From the NCBI GenBank assembly GCA_022393335.1, contig JAJEKB010020594.1, forward strand, positions 451,213 through 515,212: a stretch of 64,000 nt of DNA, given 5' to 3'. Within the stretch, counting starts at the first letter, position 1, and every line of letters begins with the position of its first letter. Below the pieces are notes generated by a model. The model was not told the DNA's origin. It worked only from the letters and a program-made list of their open reading frames with translations, and made no database searches. This document shows positions 34,439 to 45,549 of this stretch, one piece after another. The stretch comes from Macrotrachela quadricornifera (lineage: Eukaryota > Rotifera > Eurotatoria > Philodinida > Philodinidae). Both the position numbers and the translations under genes were made by a program.

Positions 34439-37400
34439 GGGATTCCGGAACTTTCACCAATTGGCGAATTTCCAACAGATATACTGATGAATATTCAGCG
34501 TGTATATTGACGAGAGTCGAATAGAATTTGATTCCTTCAACTGAGACAGTCATATTCTGCATTATATATGGAAAGCATGCTCAGTACCATATAAATATAC
34601 TGTGAATGATTCAGTTAGAAGTCGTTCGAATACGATCATATCAATTTTTAACACTACAAGATAAACTGGAAAAGGTATGCTTAATAATATAATGCCAATA
34701 AAAATGAAGTTGAGAGAAAAATCAACATATGAAACTTGAATAAAATAAATAAAAAATCGAATAATCATTTATTCACCAACTGGTGATTCATTGGATGTTG
34801 AATCAGATGAGTTTGATGTTGATATAACGTTTTTCTTTTTTTTTTCCTCTGTTACCTCGACAAACCGGATCACCAACAAGGTAAGCAAAAGATGTTAATG
34901 TTGCTTCAAAAGATTTTTGTTTTGAACACAATAAACTTTATAGCTTTTTTACTTATTTACTTTTACGTTCTGCTGCTTAAGTAGTTTTTGTTGGTTTCGT
35001 AGATGAAAAACCAAGATCAGTTTGCACCATGCGATGAGATATAACAGTTTCTTCTTGTTTCAAACATTGGATAAATCTCCATAAGTTGGGATGTGGTTGA
35101 ACAACTCTTGAAAAAAAACGTCGATTTAATGCTAAAATTAGATCATTAAAATATAGGTAACTCACTCACACATATTCCTATAAAGATCATCATGAAGTCT
35201 TTTCTTACATTCAGCGAAATTATTTGTACGCCAATTGCTGTCAGATACTGACCACATTTTTGGTTTAGAATTTTTAAACCATTGTTTTTCAAAATAACCT
35301 AAAAATGCTCCCAATTTATCTGCTTCAGGCGATACGCGAAGTTTTCTTTTCAATAGTTTAAATCCATCTGGAATATGTTCAATAGGTAGAAGAGCCAATC
35401 CCATAAATGTACGTATTAAATGACGTAATTCTGGATCGTTTTCATATAGTTTCATCAAGCCAATCTCTTGAATATTTCGATAGCAAGCTTGACACATGTG
35501 GAACTAGCATCCAATTATATTTGTATCAGATAACTAAGTCATATTAACACACGAATAAATATTTTTCAATGCTATGATATATTGTAAAAAAATTACATAC
35601 TTCTGTTTGAACAGCATTAATAAATGCTCTTTCGAAATCACAAACAATTGTAGTTGGTTTTAAATCAATGCCTTTTTTACCACCTATTCTTTTCAAACAT
35701 CGGAAAATCGCTTCATACGTTTCTTGTTTTCTATTTGATGTTAGTATAAAACAAACAGGAATGGCTAAAGATAATGAGAAAATGAACTGAAAAAACATTT
35801 TATTTATCATTGGCAACGTTATCGCATACAGAGCGAACATATCTCTCCTCTTCTCTCTTATTTTATTTAATTCATATGCATTCTTTCATCTCTTCAGCCT
35901 GTACACATAGATATACGTATATATCATGTTTGTTTCTGTGTCATTTTCTTACTGTTCTCTCTTATATCTTCATTCCATTAATTGGAAAGAAAAAGAAAAT
36001 TTATACCTTCGCCATTTTGCATCCCATGTAATATATATAGCTGCTCGAATAACTTCGGTGAAACCTTGAAAGTGCCATCAGCAAATAATACATTTGAATC
36101 ATATAAGATATTTAACTGTTCTTCGGAAGCAAATATCATCAGACGACCTTCATAAATAGTTTTTCGCTTATCATAGATGAAAGATTTTTGATGTGAGTAA
36201 GTTTCTTGATAAACTGGTGGTACGAGAAACTTTTGATTGTGCAGTATGGGTGGTAATGATTTTCTTCTTAATTTATGCAGACCAGATTCTAATGAATAAA
36301 AGTTAGAAGGCGAAATTGCATTATACAAAGAGAACTAATTTATGCACCTATTTGAGCCGGCAGAGGCATCATTCGTTTTTCTTCGACTGATAGATTTGCT
36401 TTCCTATATTCTTCCTCAACTATGATTTTGATTGATATATATTCATCAATAACACGATGTTTAATTTTGTTTAATATATCACGTTTTCGTGTTTCACATG
36501 TATCAAATGGATGACAATGGAATATACCGTTTCAGTGACTAAATTGTCCTGTTTGTTTCGAAATATGAATAACGGCTTTGCAATTCTCATTTCTTCGAGC
36601 ACAGTGCCATCCTGTCGCTTCTTTCACCGTACTCATGTAAAGATACGCAAAGCCACTCATGAAAACCATTTTTCCACCTCGTGTTGATGTACCTGTTGTT
36701 ATTTCTCCTTTGATGACTGGTACATTCATAAAATCATCTGAGTCTCCTGTGAATATTTCATGTTTATCGTTGTTTGATGATTCTAATAGTATCATAGAAT
36801 GATTATCATCATTCTTTGTTGGTGATCTTGCTGGAGAAACTGAAACCATTAGTGGCGATGAAGTTGCTAGTTCAACTGTTGTATCGTCTTTTTTTTAATA
36901 TCACATCTTCATGAAGTTGTTTATGAATACCTTCAGGTATAAGTACATCATCTGGAGTTGTCGACCGTGGTTGAAGTAGAGGACATATTTGAAATTCAAC
37001 ATAACCTATATTCTGTTGTACTTGAGCTTGTTTACGTTTTTGCTTTGATGAATATTTACAAGTTGTTTTAGCAGTTGATGTTGTTTGATCTTGTGAATGA
37101 ATTAAATCTGTGTTAGCCTGCGATCTTAATACTGCTGCACGAGTAGTAACAGGCATTTGATTAACAATAGCTATCTGAAAAGCTAGAAATCATATCATAT
37201 ATAGTAAACTTCTTACCAATGTATTGTACTTCATACTTGTTAGCACGCAAATGGTATTAGATTTATTTTGAATAAATCTAAAACTAGAAATAAAAATCTT
37301 GATCATGTCATTTCCAACAATTTTCTTAGCATGTATTTATTACCGATCTCTCCGATCAATACCACCATCAGTTTTCAATCGCCAAATATCTGAAGGATTT

Positions 37401-37451
37401 ACTGAGGCAAGTCCAATGGAAATTCGTCAATTGACGAACTTCCGGTAACCC
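34439..37451 (-). mobile_element. FLYWCH-MULE transposon inserted in mariner
   Basis: Imperfect terminal inverted repeats of ~34 bp pair GGGATTCCGGAACTTTC at 34439 with GGGTTACCGGAAGTTC read inward from 37451. Both continue into CAATTGRCGAATTTCC. The flanks are TCTTGAAC (34431-34438) and TTTTGAAC (37452-37459), an 8-bp duplication with one mismatch. Removing the element restores the mariner reading GDYFEHLIK and stop. The length is 3013 bp. Confidence 0.88.
34769..37156 (-). pseudogene. MULE transposase with FLYWCH zinc finger, broken
   Basis: Starts MPVTTRAAVLRSQAN at 37156. A one-base shift in an A8 run near 36890 joins it to PLMVSVSPARSP. The FLYWCH finger reads GGKMVFMSGFAYLYM, WHCARRNENCKAV, then HCHP, with a TGA at 36532. 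Introns are 36289-36347, 35765-36006, 35534-35600 and 35132-35169. Catalytic-core motifs are LFADGTFKVSP, VCDFERAFINAV and GC-stop-FHMCQA (TAG 35504), then HPNLWRFIQCL. After stops near 34950-34977, a last exon (34769 to about 34935) reads FAYLVGDPVCRGNRGKKK. A second homopolymer shift (A10) then leads to SNESPVGE and stop. It is the transposase of the surrounding element. Confidence 0.83.
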
Positions 37452-37452
37452 T

Positions 37453-37473
37453 TTTGAACATTTAATAAAATAA
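37453..37473 (+). pseudogene. Last codons of the interrupted mariner
   Basis: TTT GAA CAT TTA ATA AAA TAA gives FEHLIK and stop. This is the expected end of the mariner frame that breaks off at 34438. Confidence 0.85.
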
Positions 37474-39232
37474 AACTTGAACTTTCTCTTTATCTTTATA
37501 TTTTTTTTTTAAGGAAGTGGCTATGTGCACTCGGATATGTATAAGCAACAAATTACTGAATATTAAGTTATACTATGGCTTAATACGTATCTGTTTATTA
37601 ATATAAACTAAATATTTTAACTTATTAATGAGTTTACTTTATTATTTCTTTATCAAATTCAAATAAAGTACAAATCAAATGGCGTCATTTCAGGCGTATA
37701 GAAAAAAAGTTAATACAAATAAGGACCAACTAATTGAAGAAAAGTTCTAGCGCTTCCTTCGAGGGCGGCGCAAAGAGGCCAGGGCAGGGGGCGTAGTATC
37801 GAAAACAGAGAAGCATCAAAAATTTTTTTTCCTGAATTGATTTCTGAAAAATCTCCCGCATGTTTCCCGAAAAACCAAAACTGAAGACCTTTTTTTGCTT
37901 TTCACCTTGATATTTCAAGAGAACTTCGTATATCCTGATCTGATTTTCAAGTCCGAGATCGGCGAAATCGTACCTCTCGAGGGGAGGACACAGGTAAGTT
38001 CCAAACGGGAGACACGGAAGTCCAAAACCGGAGAATATCAGTCATATTTTTCCAAACACAGGGGGGTATCCTCTCACAAGCCCCCTCTGCTTGCGATGCC
38101 GCTGGCTTCCTCTCTTACATTTCGAAGAAAATATTTCATTCTTTTATTATTTTCAATTCATTGAACGAAAATTATATCACGTAGTACTATTCTTCTCTAT
38201 TAAATGTACTTTTTTTCTGTTCAAAAAATTATAAAACAAAAGATTCTATTTCTTTCTGGATAATTGGCTTATAAAATAGGAGATCGAAAAATATAGAGTC
38301 AATTTGCTTGGAGTGTGAGAAGTACGCTTTATTAAAATAAATTAATCTCCATCTTAATCATTTCTGTATTGAGAGTTATTGGTACCTCTATAAATAAAAA
38401 AAATGAAGTGATAACTTTTGGAATAAAAGGAGTAATTTAATATAGTCAGATTTATAATACTAAATAAATATTATTGCACTCATTCTTAGCATCTATTATA
38501 AAGTCTGTCAAGCTCTTATACATAAATCTAAGTCTTTATTTGTGTTCAAAGATATAATCATACTAGTCTGTTAGTGTTGGCTCTAGATTTAATACTCAAA
38601 AATGAATAAGTAGCTCAGTACAATTATTCCGCCACAAAAACATAGAAACATGAAGATTTTCCCCAAAAAATATAACTATAAACTTAATAAGAAATGAATT
38701 CTATTTGTGATTCGTTTAGTGCTACAACATGGTTAACTCTTCCTCATATATTTAGTTTTTGAATTATTACATATTCAATTTCTAAATATTAATGGTTTGT
38801 GTATTCCTATACAAATAAAACTATACAGAGATTCAGTAGAGAGCTAGATTTTCATTTCTAATGTAAATAATAATTGCTGACTAATAATTTCAAATTTGCA
38901 TTATAATAATATTTGAAAAGTTTTTGTTTCATTAAGTTGTTCAACAGGAACCAATAAAGGAATTTTTTTAGGACATCTATTACTTGATAAACAAAAAGTG
39001 TTGCTTTCATTTAGAAACATACAGCGTAAAATTCACGATATCGATTATCCATTATTTTCACTCACTTTTGCTACTTTTCTTTCTTATGTAGATATTTCAT
39101 CTATACTGTTATATAATTTGATTTGTACTTAATTTGAATTTTATAAAAATAATGATAAAGTAAAATCATTAATAAGTTAAAATATTTAATTTATTTTAAT
39201 AATCAAATACACATAAGGTCATAGTATAACTT

Positions 39233-39564
39233 CCCAGGTCGATGAATACGCAATTCGTATAGATCGTGTTTCGCCGTATTTTGGCGTATTACCTGTCTCA
39301 GTATTACGATCGTATTTCTCCGTGTCGTATACGAAGGTATACAGTCGTTTCCCATTGAGAACGGTGTTAGTAAATGGATCGTTTTAGGTTGTGAACGACC
39401 TATAACTGACAAAGTGTAAGGTGGTATCTACAATGATGATTACAATCATTTCCTTGTGTCTGTAAATGATCGTATTTCTCTGTAAACGATACAGAGAAAT
39501 ACGGTCACGACAGTCGTATACGGTCCGTATATGGTCGTTTACGGCAGACCATGTTTGACCTGGG
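39233..39564. mobile_element. 332-bp element ending CCCAGGTC, inside the MULE-like terminal repeat
   Basis: The sequence begins CCCAGGTC and ends GACCTGGG. The other terminal repeat of the host element has the uninterrupted site (CATAGTATAACTTAATATTC reads through), so this is a clean insertion with at most a 2-bp TT duplication. It contains CGTATTTCTCTGT in both orientations. Confidence 0.8.
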
Positions 39565-39597
39565 TTAATGTTCAGTAATTTATTGCTTATACATATT

Positions 39598-39714
39598 CGA
39601 GTGCACATAGCCGGCTGACTATGTACACTCGAGTGCATATAGCCAGTCAGCTATGTGCACTCGAGTACACATAGCCAGTCGGCTATGTACACTTAAGTGT
39701 ACATAGCCACTTCC
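39598..39714. repeat. Palindromic ~32-bp tandem array in one terminal repeat
   Basis: Three to four units of CGAGTGCACATAGCC and GGCTATGTACACT alternate, each unit itself palindromic. The opposite terminal repeat (37513-37540) has one unit only. Confidence 0.85.
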
Positions 39715-40096
39715 TTTTTTTAATAATCTTAGAACTTTTGGTCAGCCCTAAGTAGTATCGATTTTCAAATATTTGTGTTTATACATAAATATTTGAGAAA
39801 CATTTCAAGTGGTTATTCGTTAAGCATAAACGTTTTTAATTCATGTACAAATATAGATAGAACAGTGTGCACCTTTACTTTACTTTACATGAATCATACC
39901 TTATGTATATGTTTTTTTTTGTGCCCACAACTAATAAATATTTGTGTAACATGAAAACTTCCATGGGAGTGACAAAAAAAATTATGCAAATAATAATAAA
40001 AAAATCTATGGAAGTGATGATACTATATATGCGACATACTCGTATGCCAAATATTCATTCGAATCTATTCTCACTATCACTGAATCAACGACGGTC

Positions 40097-41344
40097 ATGT
40101 TGTATGCACGCACTCGTCTGCTGTTTCTTTTGGTTGTCATCAACAATATCTACCATGTTCACGGCGACTTTAACAAACGAGAAAAAAATAGACTACATCA
40201 TATGTTAGAAGAATTGCTCATCGAACGGCGTCAAGCCTGCCCTGATTCAAGCATGTGTAGATCGAAATGGGACTATTGTGGGTACGGACCCGCCTACTGT
40301 GGTGATGGTTGTAAAGCAGGACCCTGCTCAAATGTTGGTAGTGTTATCCCTAATAACGGGGATATTATTAACGAGCAGAATTTTGCCTGTACATTCAACA
40401 CCATTGATGCTGGTACGAGGACCGATCGGCTCAATGGCCTAAAACAGTCGGGATGGAAGCCGACGAACACAGAAGAAGCAGCTGTTTTTCTCGCTCACGT
40501 CTTTCATGAGACAGATGGACTGAAAACTGTACGCGAATATTGTGCACCAGGTTAGTTTTAATCAGGAACAGCAGACCTCTTTTTAATTTTCTCCGTCAAA
40601 TATTTGATTTTGTTTTGACCCGTATATTAGTAAAACTATATAATTGGTCCCTATGTCAGATAATTTAATCGCACCTTTGCGAGTTGCAATCACAAAATAG
40701 ACGATAGTTTCCAGTAATTTGAATATACATCCCAGTATTCAGTCAGGCATGAAGGCAAACGAACAACAGTTTATCCTTTTTACTACGTATTAAGCTTGAT
40801 TAAGGAAGAAGAAATAAGCGAATACTCTATACAAGATAAAAATGTCACGTCATAGATTTCTATATAAAGCAAAATAGTCATTGCTTGTATGATCTTGTTA
40901 CTAAAGCTTGATTTGATAAATCTTAAGCACAGAGATGACCTCTAACTCTTTTTAGGCTGTGGTTCACACTATGCTGGATCCTGGTGCGCAATACAGGGGA
41001 AACCAGGTAAGTTGTACTATGGCCGTGGTTGGTTTCAACTTTCTTGGCCCTGTAACTACTATGCGGCTGGAAATTCCATGGGCCTAGATCTGCTTAGCAA
41101 TCCAGATTTGGTCGAGCAACGACAGGATGTGGCCGTGAAAACCGCTATCTGGTTCTACAAGGCAAATAACATGGAAGGTCCGGCTCGTCAAGGTGACTTT
41201 GCAGCTACTACTCGAATAATCAACGGAGCGCTGGAGTGTAATGGAGGTCCTGGAGCTACCAATCAACAGCAACGGGTGGCAAGTTATAGACGTATTCGAG
41301 AGTGTTTCGGGCTCGGAGCACCGAGCAAAAATCCAACATGTTAA
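40097..41344 (+). CDS. Secreted class-I-type chitinase: hevein domain plus GH19
   Basis: Exons 40097-40550 and 40956-41344 (405-bp GT-AG intron, phase 1) give 280 residues. Residues 1-23 are a signal peptide (RLLFLLVVINN core). Residues 48-77 are a hevein-type chitin-binding domain, CGYGPAYCGDGCKAGPC. GH19 follows from about 95, with catalytic Glu138 in HETD and the second acid Glu147 in VREYC, then YYGRGWFQLSWPCNYY. It would hydrolyse beta-1,4-GlcNAc in chitin outside the cell, by the inverting mechanism of GH19. All key residues are present. The start is the first ATG, directly before the signal peptide. GH19 is best known from plants and bacteria and is patchy in animals, so transfer is possible but not shown by the sequence alone. 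Confidence 0.92.
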
Positions 41345-44300
41345 TCTCTCTCTATTCTTCTTTATCATATAATAAGATGTTTCTATATCGAGACTATTGC
41401 ACCTCGAGTGTGAAATAACATTGAGATTGTTTTATCGAGAAATAAGCTTGCGAATGAGGATAACTTGTTTTTTCGATAATAAATTTTTTAACAATTCTAA
41501 TAGTTTTGAAACTATGAGAAAAGTGAGCAAAGAAAGTTTCATAGGCAGCTCTCTTCAAATGTCAATCGAAATATCACGTTTGCTGTTGTTTGAATCCGAA
41601 TCTATACTGACGAAATTTCTGATGAGAAATGATGGATACTCATCAGTGAGAAAAAGTAGAGGACTGCAACAACGAATTGTTTGCAAAAAAATTCGATACG
41701 TAAAATAACGATGTCAATCTTAGATTAATCGATGTGTTCGTCCTTCAAATGTAATCCTAAACACATAAAAACGAAAAGAAACCACTACTATCGAGTGGTT
41801 TTGTCAAAATACTTCAACATTAATCAAGAAAAAAAAGGCAAGGAAATTTTGAAAAATAGTCTTTTGGTAAGCAGCAATGCTTCGTTGAATTCAAAAAAAT
41901 TCCTGTAGATAGCACGCACCAGAGAGAAAGACAGCTTTTTTGTGTACTCAAAAAGTGAGTACACTATAGAATCGGTTCGTGTGTGCGGCTGGCTAGCCGT
42001 TTACACGATAACTTTTGAAAGGAGAGTCTGATCGCGATGAAATTTTCTATACAGTTGTGTCTCAACAATATCTCGGTCGAGTTCGAAGATGAGAATGTGT
42101 TACAGTTCGATTCTTCGTGAATCGACTGTAGAAAAAAGAATGTATCTCTTCGTGAGATACGCGATAAAGCGACTGACTCTTTATTGAGAAAAAAAGAAAC
42201 AATGTGAGTAAGAGATGAGAAAGAGAAATATGAAACAGAATAGATGGCACACTGTAACATACTCCCCTTCGAAAGAAAAAAAAAGTGTAAGATCAGCATT
42301 TTTTGGAAGCAGATTAAGGAACAAAACGAGAAGAAAAAAAAAGAACAGGAAAACCAAATCTATGAATCGAGAGAGCTCATGTATAGATGAACGTAGAATT
42401 TATGCAGGTTCAGGTTTGTCGTAATCGGTTACAAAACGAGATTTCTTTAAATACGACTCTCATTGATCAGGTGAGACGACGAAATAAAGTGGAGAATATC
42501 GGAACGATATCATGTTCTGTATAATATAATCGAATATTACCAAGTAAAAACAAATCCAGACTAAAGATAATAGCCCTTCACCATCAGTGAGTGAGGGAAA
42601 CTCACGCTCCCGATGTGCAATGCTAAATTATACATCAGTAAGAACTGTAATTCGAAGCAAGTAATCAATCAGGATTGACAAATCAGTTGAAACAGATCAC
42701 TCGAAGAAAGAGAACTTTGTGTGAAGAAACAATCTGTGCCGTTTGCTTCTAAGTATGTGAAAACATGTAGAAAAAAATGAAAGAGAAATGAATACGGATT
42801 AAGATAAAATAGGCGAGCAATGAGGAAAAATGTTAACGAAAAATGAGTGATACAAACGACGAATGTATGGAATTGGCACGAGGAAAAGTAGATAACGACG
42901 AAGAAAAGAGAAAAGAAGAGAACAAATAAATGACGAACTTGATTGAAAAAAAATTTTTAAAAGGAAGTTCCAAGAAACGAAATTGAAAAGAAGTAACAAA
43001 CGTAGAGGAATGGAAGGTGTTGTGTTCCGAAGTTTGTTTTTGAATCAGCTTGATAGCATGATATAATTTGTGGATCCATTAAAACGAAAAGTTAAGTTAC
43101 AAGTGTGAGTACGAGCGAACAAAATTGAAACGAATAAAATCGATTGGTAAAAGGAAAAATAAGGTGTGGACAACGCATAACGAGTATAGTCTATTTGAAT
43201 AACGAGAAAGACGATAATAAACGAATGTAATTTGTTATGATGTGTAGCAATTCGAATTTAATTGTAGAACGAATACCGGTAATGTAGTTGAATAACGAGA
43301 AAAACTACCAATAGTATATCCAAATTTTGCATTCCAACATCTGATTTATTCATTCTGTTTGGCAGATTTTTGTGAAGGTGATTTACATGTTGGAGCACTC
43401 AGATTAAATTTTGTATTATATCGTCTTGTTCATTATTAATATCAGATCAAATACGTCTCTTCACAAACGTATGCATTGGATGGCAGCACCTTGAACTTCA
43501 ATCGTCTCAAAAATAGAAAGTTAAAATTAGTTGGTCCAAATACAAACTTAGATATTCTAAGATTTACAAGTTAAAAAACATTGTTCAAATTTAGCAAGTA
43601 GTTTCGTTCGCTGAACCATCATCTCGACAAAGAAGGATTTCAGCATTAATTCGTTTTCAAGATAGCATCAAAAACAATGAAGAAAGTAAGACGTTAGTGT
43701 CTTTTAGATGGTTATCTATCATATTGCAGTTATGAGAGACAATGAAACGATCAATGCACTATATACTGACGAAGAAAACATTGATAATAATTAAAAAACA
43801 TATCATGATACTTGTTTTTGTTACATCTACCATTTATTATATTATTGTTTTTGAACATTTAACTAAAGTGATAAGTTTAAATGTAAGATAATTTTTTTGC
43901 AATATCGGTAGTAAAACAAAGAATTGCTTTACTGCGATATTTTTTCGAGTCATTTTCCCCCGTCTTACAATCAAGACATTGTCGAATCTCTATCAAAAAT
44001 CCATCTCACCCTATAATTATTGTTCATATTTATGTGCATTTTGATTAGAAAATTCTTATATCTGTTACATGGGAATGGTAAAAAAAACATAGACAATTCA
44101 AGCTGTAAAAAATCCAATAAGTAACTATTTTTCTTCTTTGTTAATTTTTCTATTTTGAGTCGTTCTATAAATATGCGCATACGTGTCAAAAGTTGTCTGT
44201 TACTAAATCCAACAGAAAGCGTCATTTAATTTTAACTTTTCTGATATAAAAGTATTATTCTTTTTTTGGGAAGTTAAGCTTATATCCATATAAATTATCT

Positions 44301-44580
44301 CTTCATTTGAGACATAGATTATGTATGTTTCTACACATTATTGTAGTATTTCTCAAATTTTTTAAAGTGTTCTTTTCGAGAAACAGATTGTCCTATATTT
44401 TTTCTATATTTCTAGGAAAATCTTATATATTCCTATTTATTCACGAAGATCCACTATGAAGCCTGCACATACTGTTACGATGATTCATTCGTATACTCTC
44501 GACCTTGACAATCTTGTCCCTGACGAGACATTGTTGACAAAATAATATTCTCTTCAAATGTTATTTTTTTGTATTTGTCA
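41345..44580. other. Long intergenic stretch, no gene seen
   Basis: No ORF with domain, signal or splice support. A 9-bp inverted repeat, GTGTACTCA and TGAGTACAC, around AAAAG lies at 41942-41964. TTGAATAACGAGAAA occurs near 43195 and 43289. 44455-44541 reads MKPAHTVTMIHSYTLDLDNL and ends at a stop, possibly an upstream piece of the following broken gene. Confidence 0.5.
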
Positions 44581-45549
44581 ATGACATACCTAATAACATT
44601 ATCAGTAGAAATCTCTGCTGCATCGTCGTCTCCTCACTTCGTTATTCAATCTTACAGTCTATTCATGTCATGAGCAACACTATTTAACACAATTCTGATT
44701 CGTCCGGACAATGTTGTGAAACTTCGTGATGCAGTGAACTGCACGATTGCAATCATTTGTATTCTTGTTGTCGTCATTGACGTGATGGCACCCAACAGAC
44801 TTTTGAATTCATTGGCTGAATTTCTTGATCGAATCTTCTCACTCGTTTCTGTCCGAAAGATTGAAGTGTGCCATTTGAAGTGTGACGTGAGCAATATCGT
44901 GTCTTTGCCTAAGCCCATTTCCTTGTATCAAATGAAGGATCATATCACTCACATTCAACCGGCACGACGTTTCTATTTACTTATTCTCCCTATGTTATTA
45001 TACGTGATGTTGATTATCATTGAAAGTAAGATCATCAGTGAAAAAGAAACGTCCATTAACGAACTAAATCTTACAAGTTCATTTGCACAACAGACGAAGT
45101 TCTATCAATGTTCGAACATCACTGATGTGTGTAATTCGTTCATATTTAAAAGCGAAAACCTCATTGATACAGTCACGGCGATCATCGCTTGGTGGGGAGG
45201 ACTGAAGTTTGTCATCAGTACATTAATGTTGTTGTTGCAGAAGGAATTAATGAAGAGTCATCGTTGTGACGCTCAATGTATGTCTCTCCAATTTCAACTT
45301 CGATTCTATCGAGTTCTCAGTTGGTTATCAGCAATTTTATTCATCCCTTATATTGTCTCAGACTTTGATGAAACAATCGGTTCGACATGGTATCCACTAT
45401 TCTAATGTGTCATATTAGCATGTTGTGTTGGTTCTAGTGTTGGCGCCGATCTAGCACAAGAGGGAATGCGCATCTATCCTACCAAATCAAGTGAAAATAT
45501 TCTTGATCAACAATTGAATGCCGCTAAAACTATTCTCATTCTCCAATGA
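44581..45549 (+). pseudogene. Multi-pass membrane protein gene with two internal stops
   Basis: One frame runs 323 codons from ATG 44581 to the stop at 45547, interrupted by TGA at 44671 (FVIQSYSLFMS-stop-ATLFNTILIRPDN, Trp likely) and TAA at 45403. Hydrophobic segments include CTIAIICILVVVIDV, FYLLILPMLLYVMLIII, AIIAWWGGLKFVIS and a final one split by the TAA (LFIPYIV and CVILACCVGSSVG). The stretch between has the shape of a four-to-five-helix membrane protein with an extracellular loop (CSNITDVCNSF). Family not recognised. Readthrough or recoding cannot be excluded, but plain decay is simpler. Confidence 0.55.

Larger units (their letters stand above)
37504..39723. mobile_element. 2.2-kb MULE-like non-autonomous element, 9-bp target duplication
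   Basis: The element at 37513-39714 has long terminal inverted repeats of about 170 bp: GGAAGTGGCTATGTGCACTC, AATTACTGAATATTAAG and TTTTAACTTATTAATGA recur inverted at the right end. It is flanked by identical TTTTTTTAA (37504-37512, 39715-39723), as expected for Mutator-like insertion. No transposase is seen. The right repeat is enlarged by a palindromic tandem array and by a 332-bp insertion. 37740-38110 is noticeably richer in G and C than its surroundings. Confidence 0.85.

Noticed and set aside
39867..40208. 113-codon ORF overlapping the chitinase start
   Set aside because: Out of frame with the chitinase, poor composition; overlaps its signal peptide region.
41942..42120. RNA gene suggested by the hairpin GTGTACTCA/TGAGTACAC and GGCTGGCTAGCC
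   Set aside because: No tRNA, snRNA or other RNA pattern could be matched; the stem is only 9 bp.
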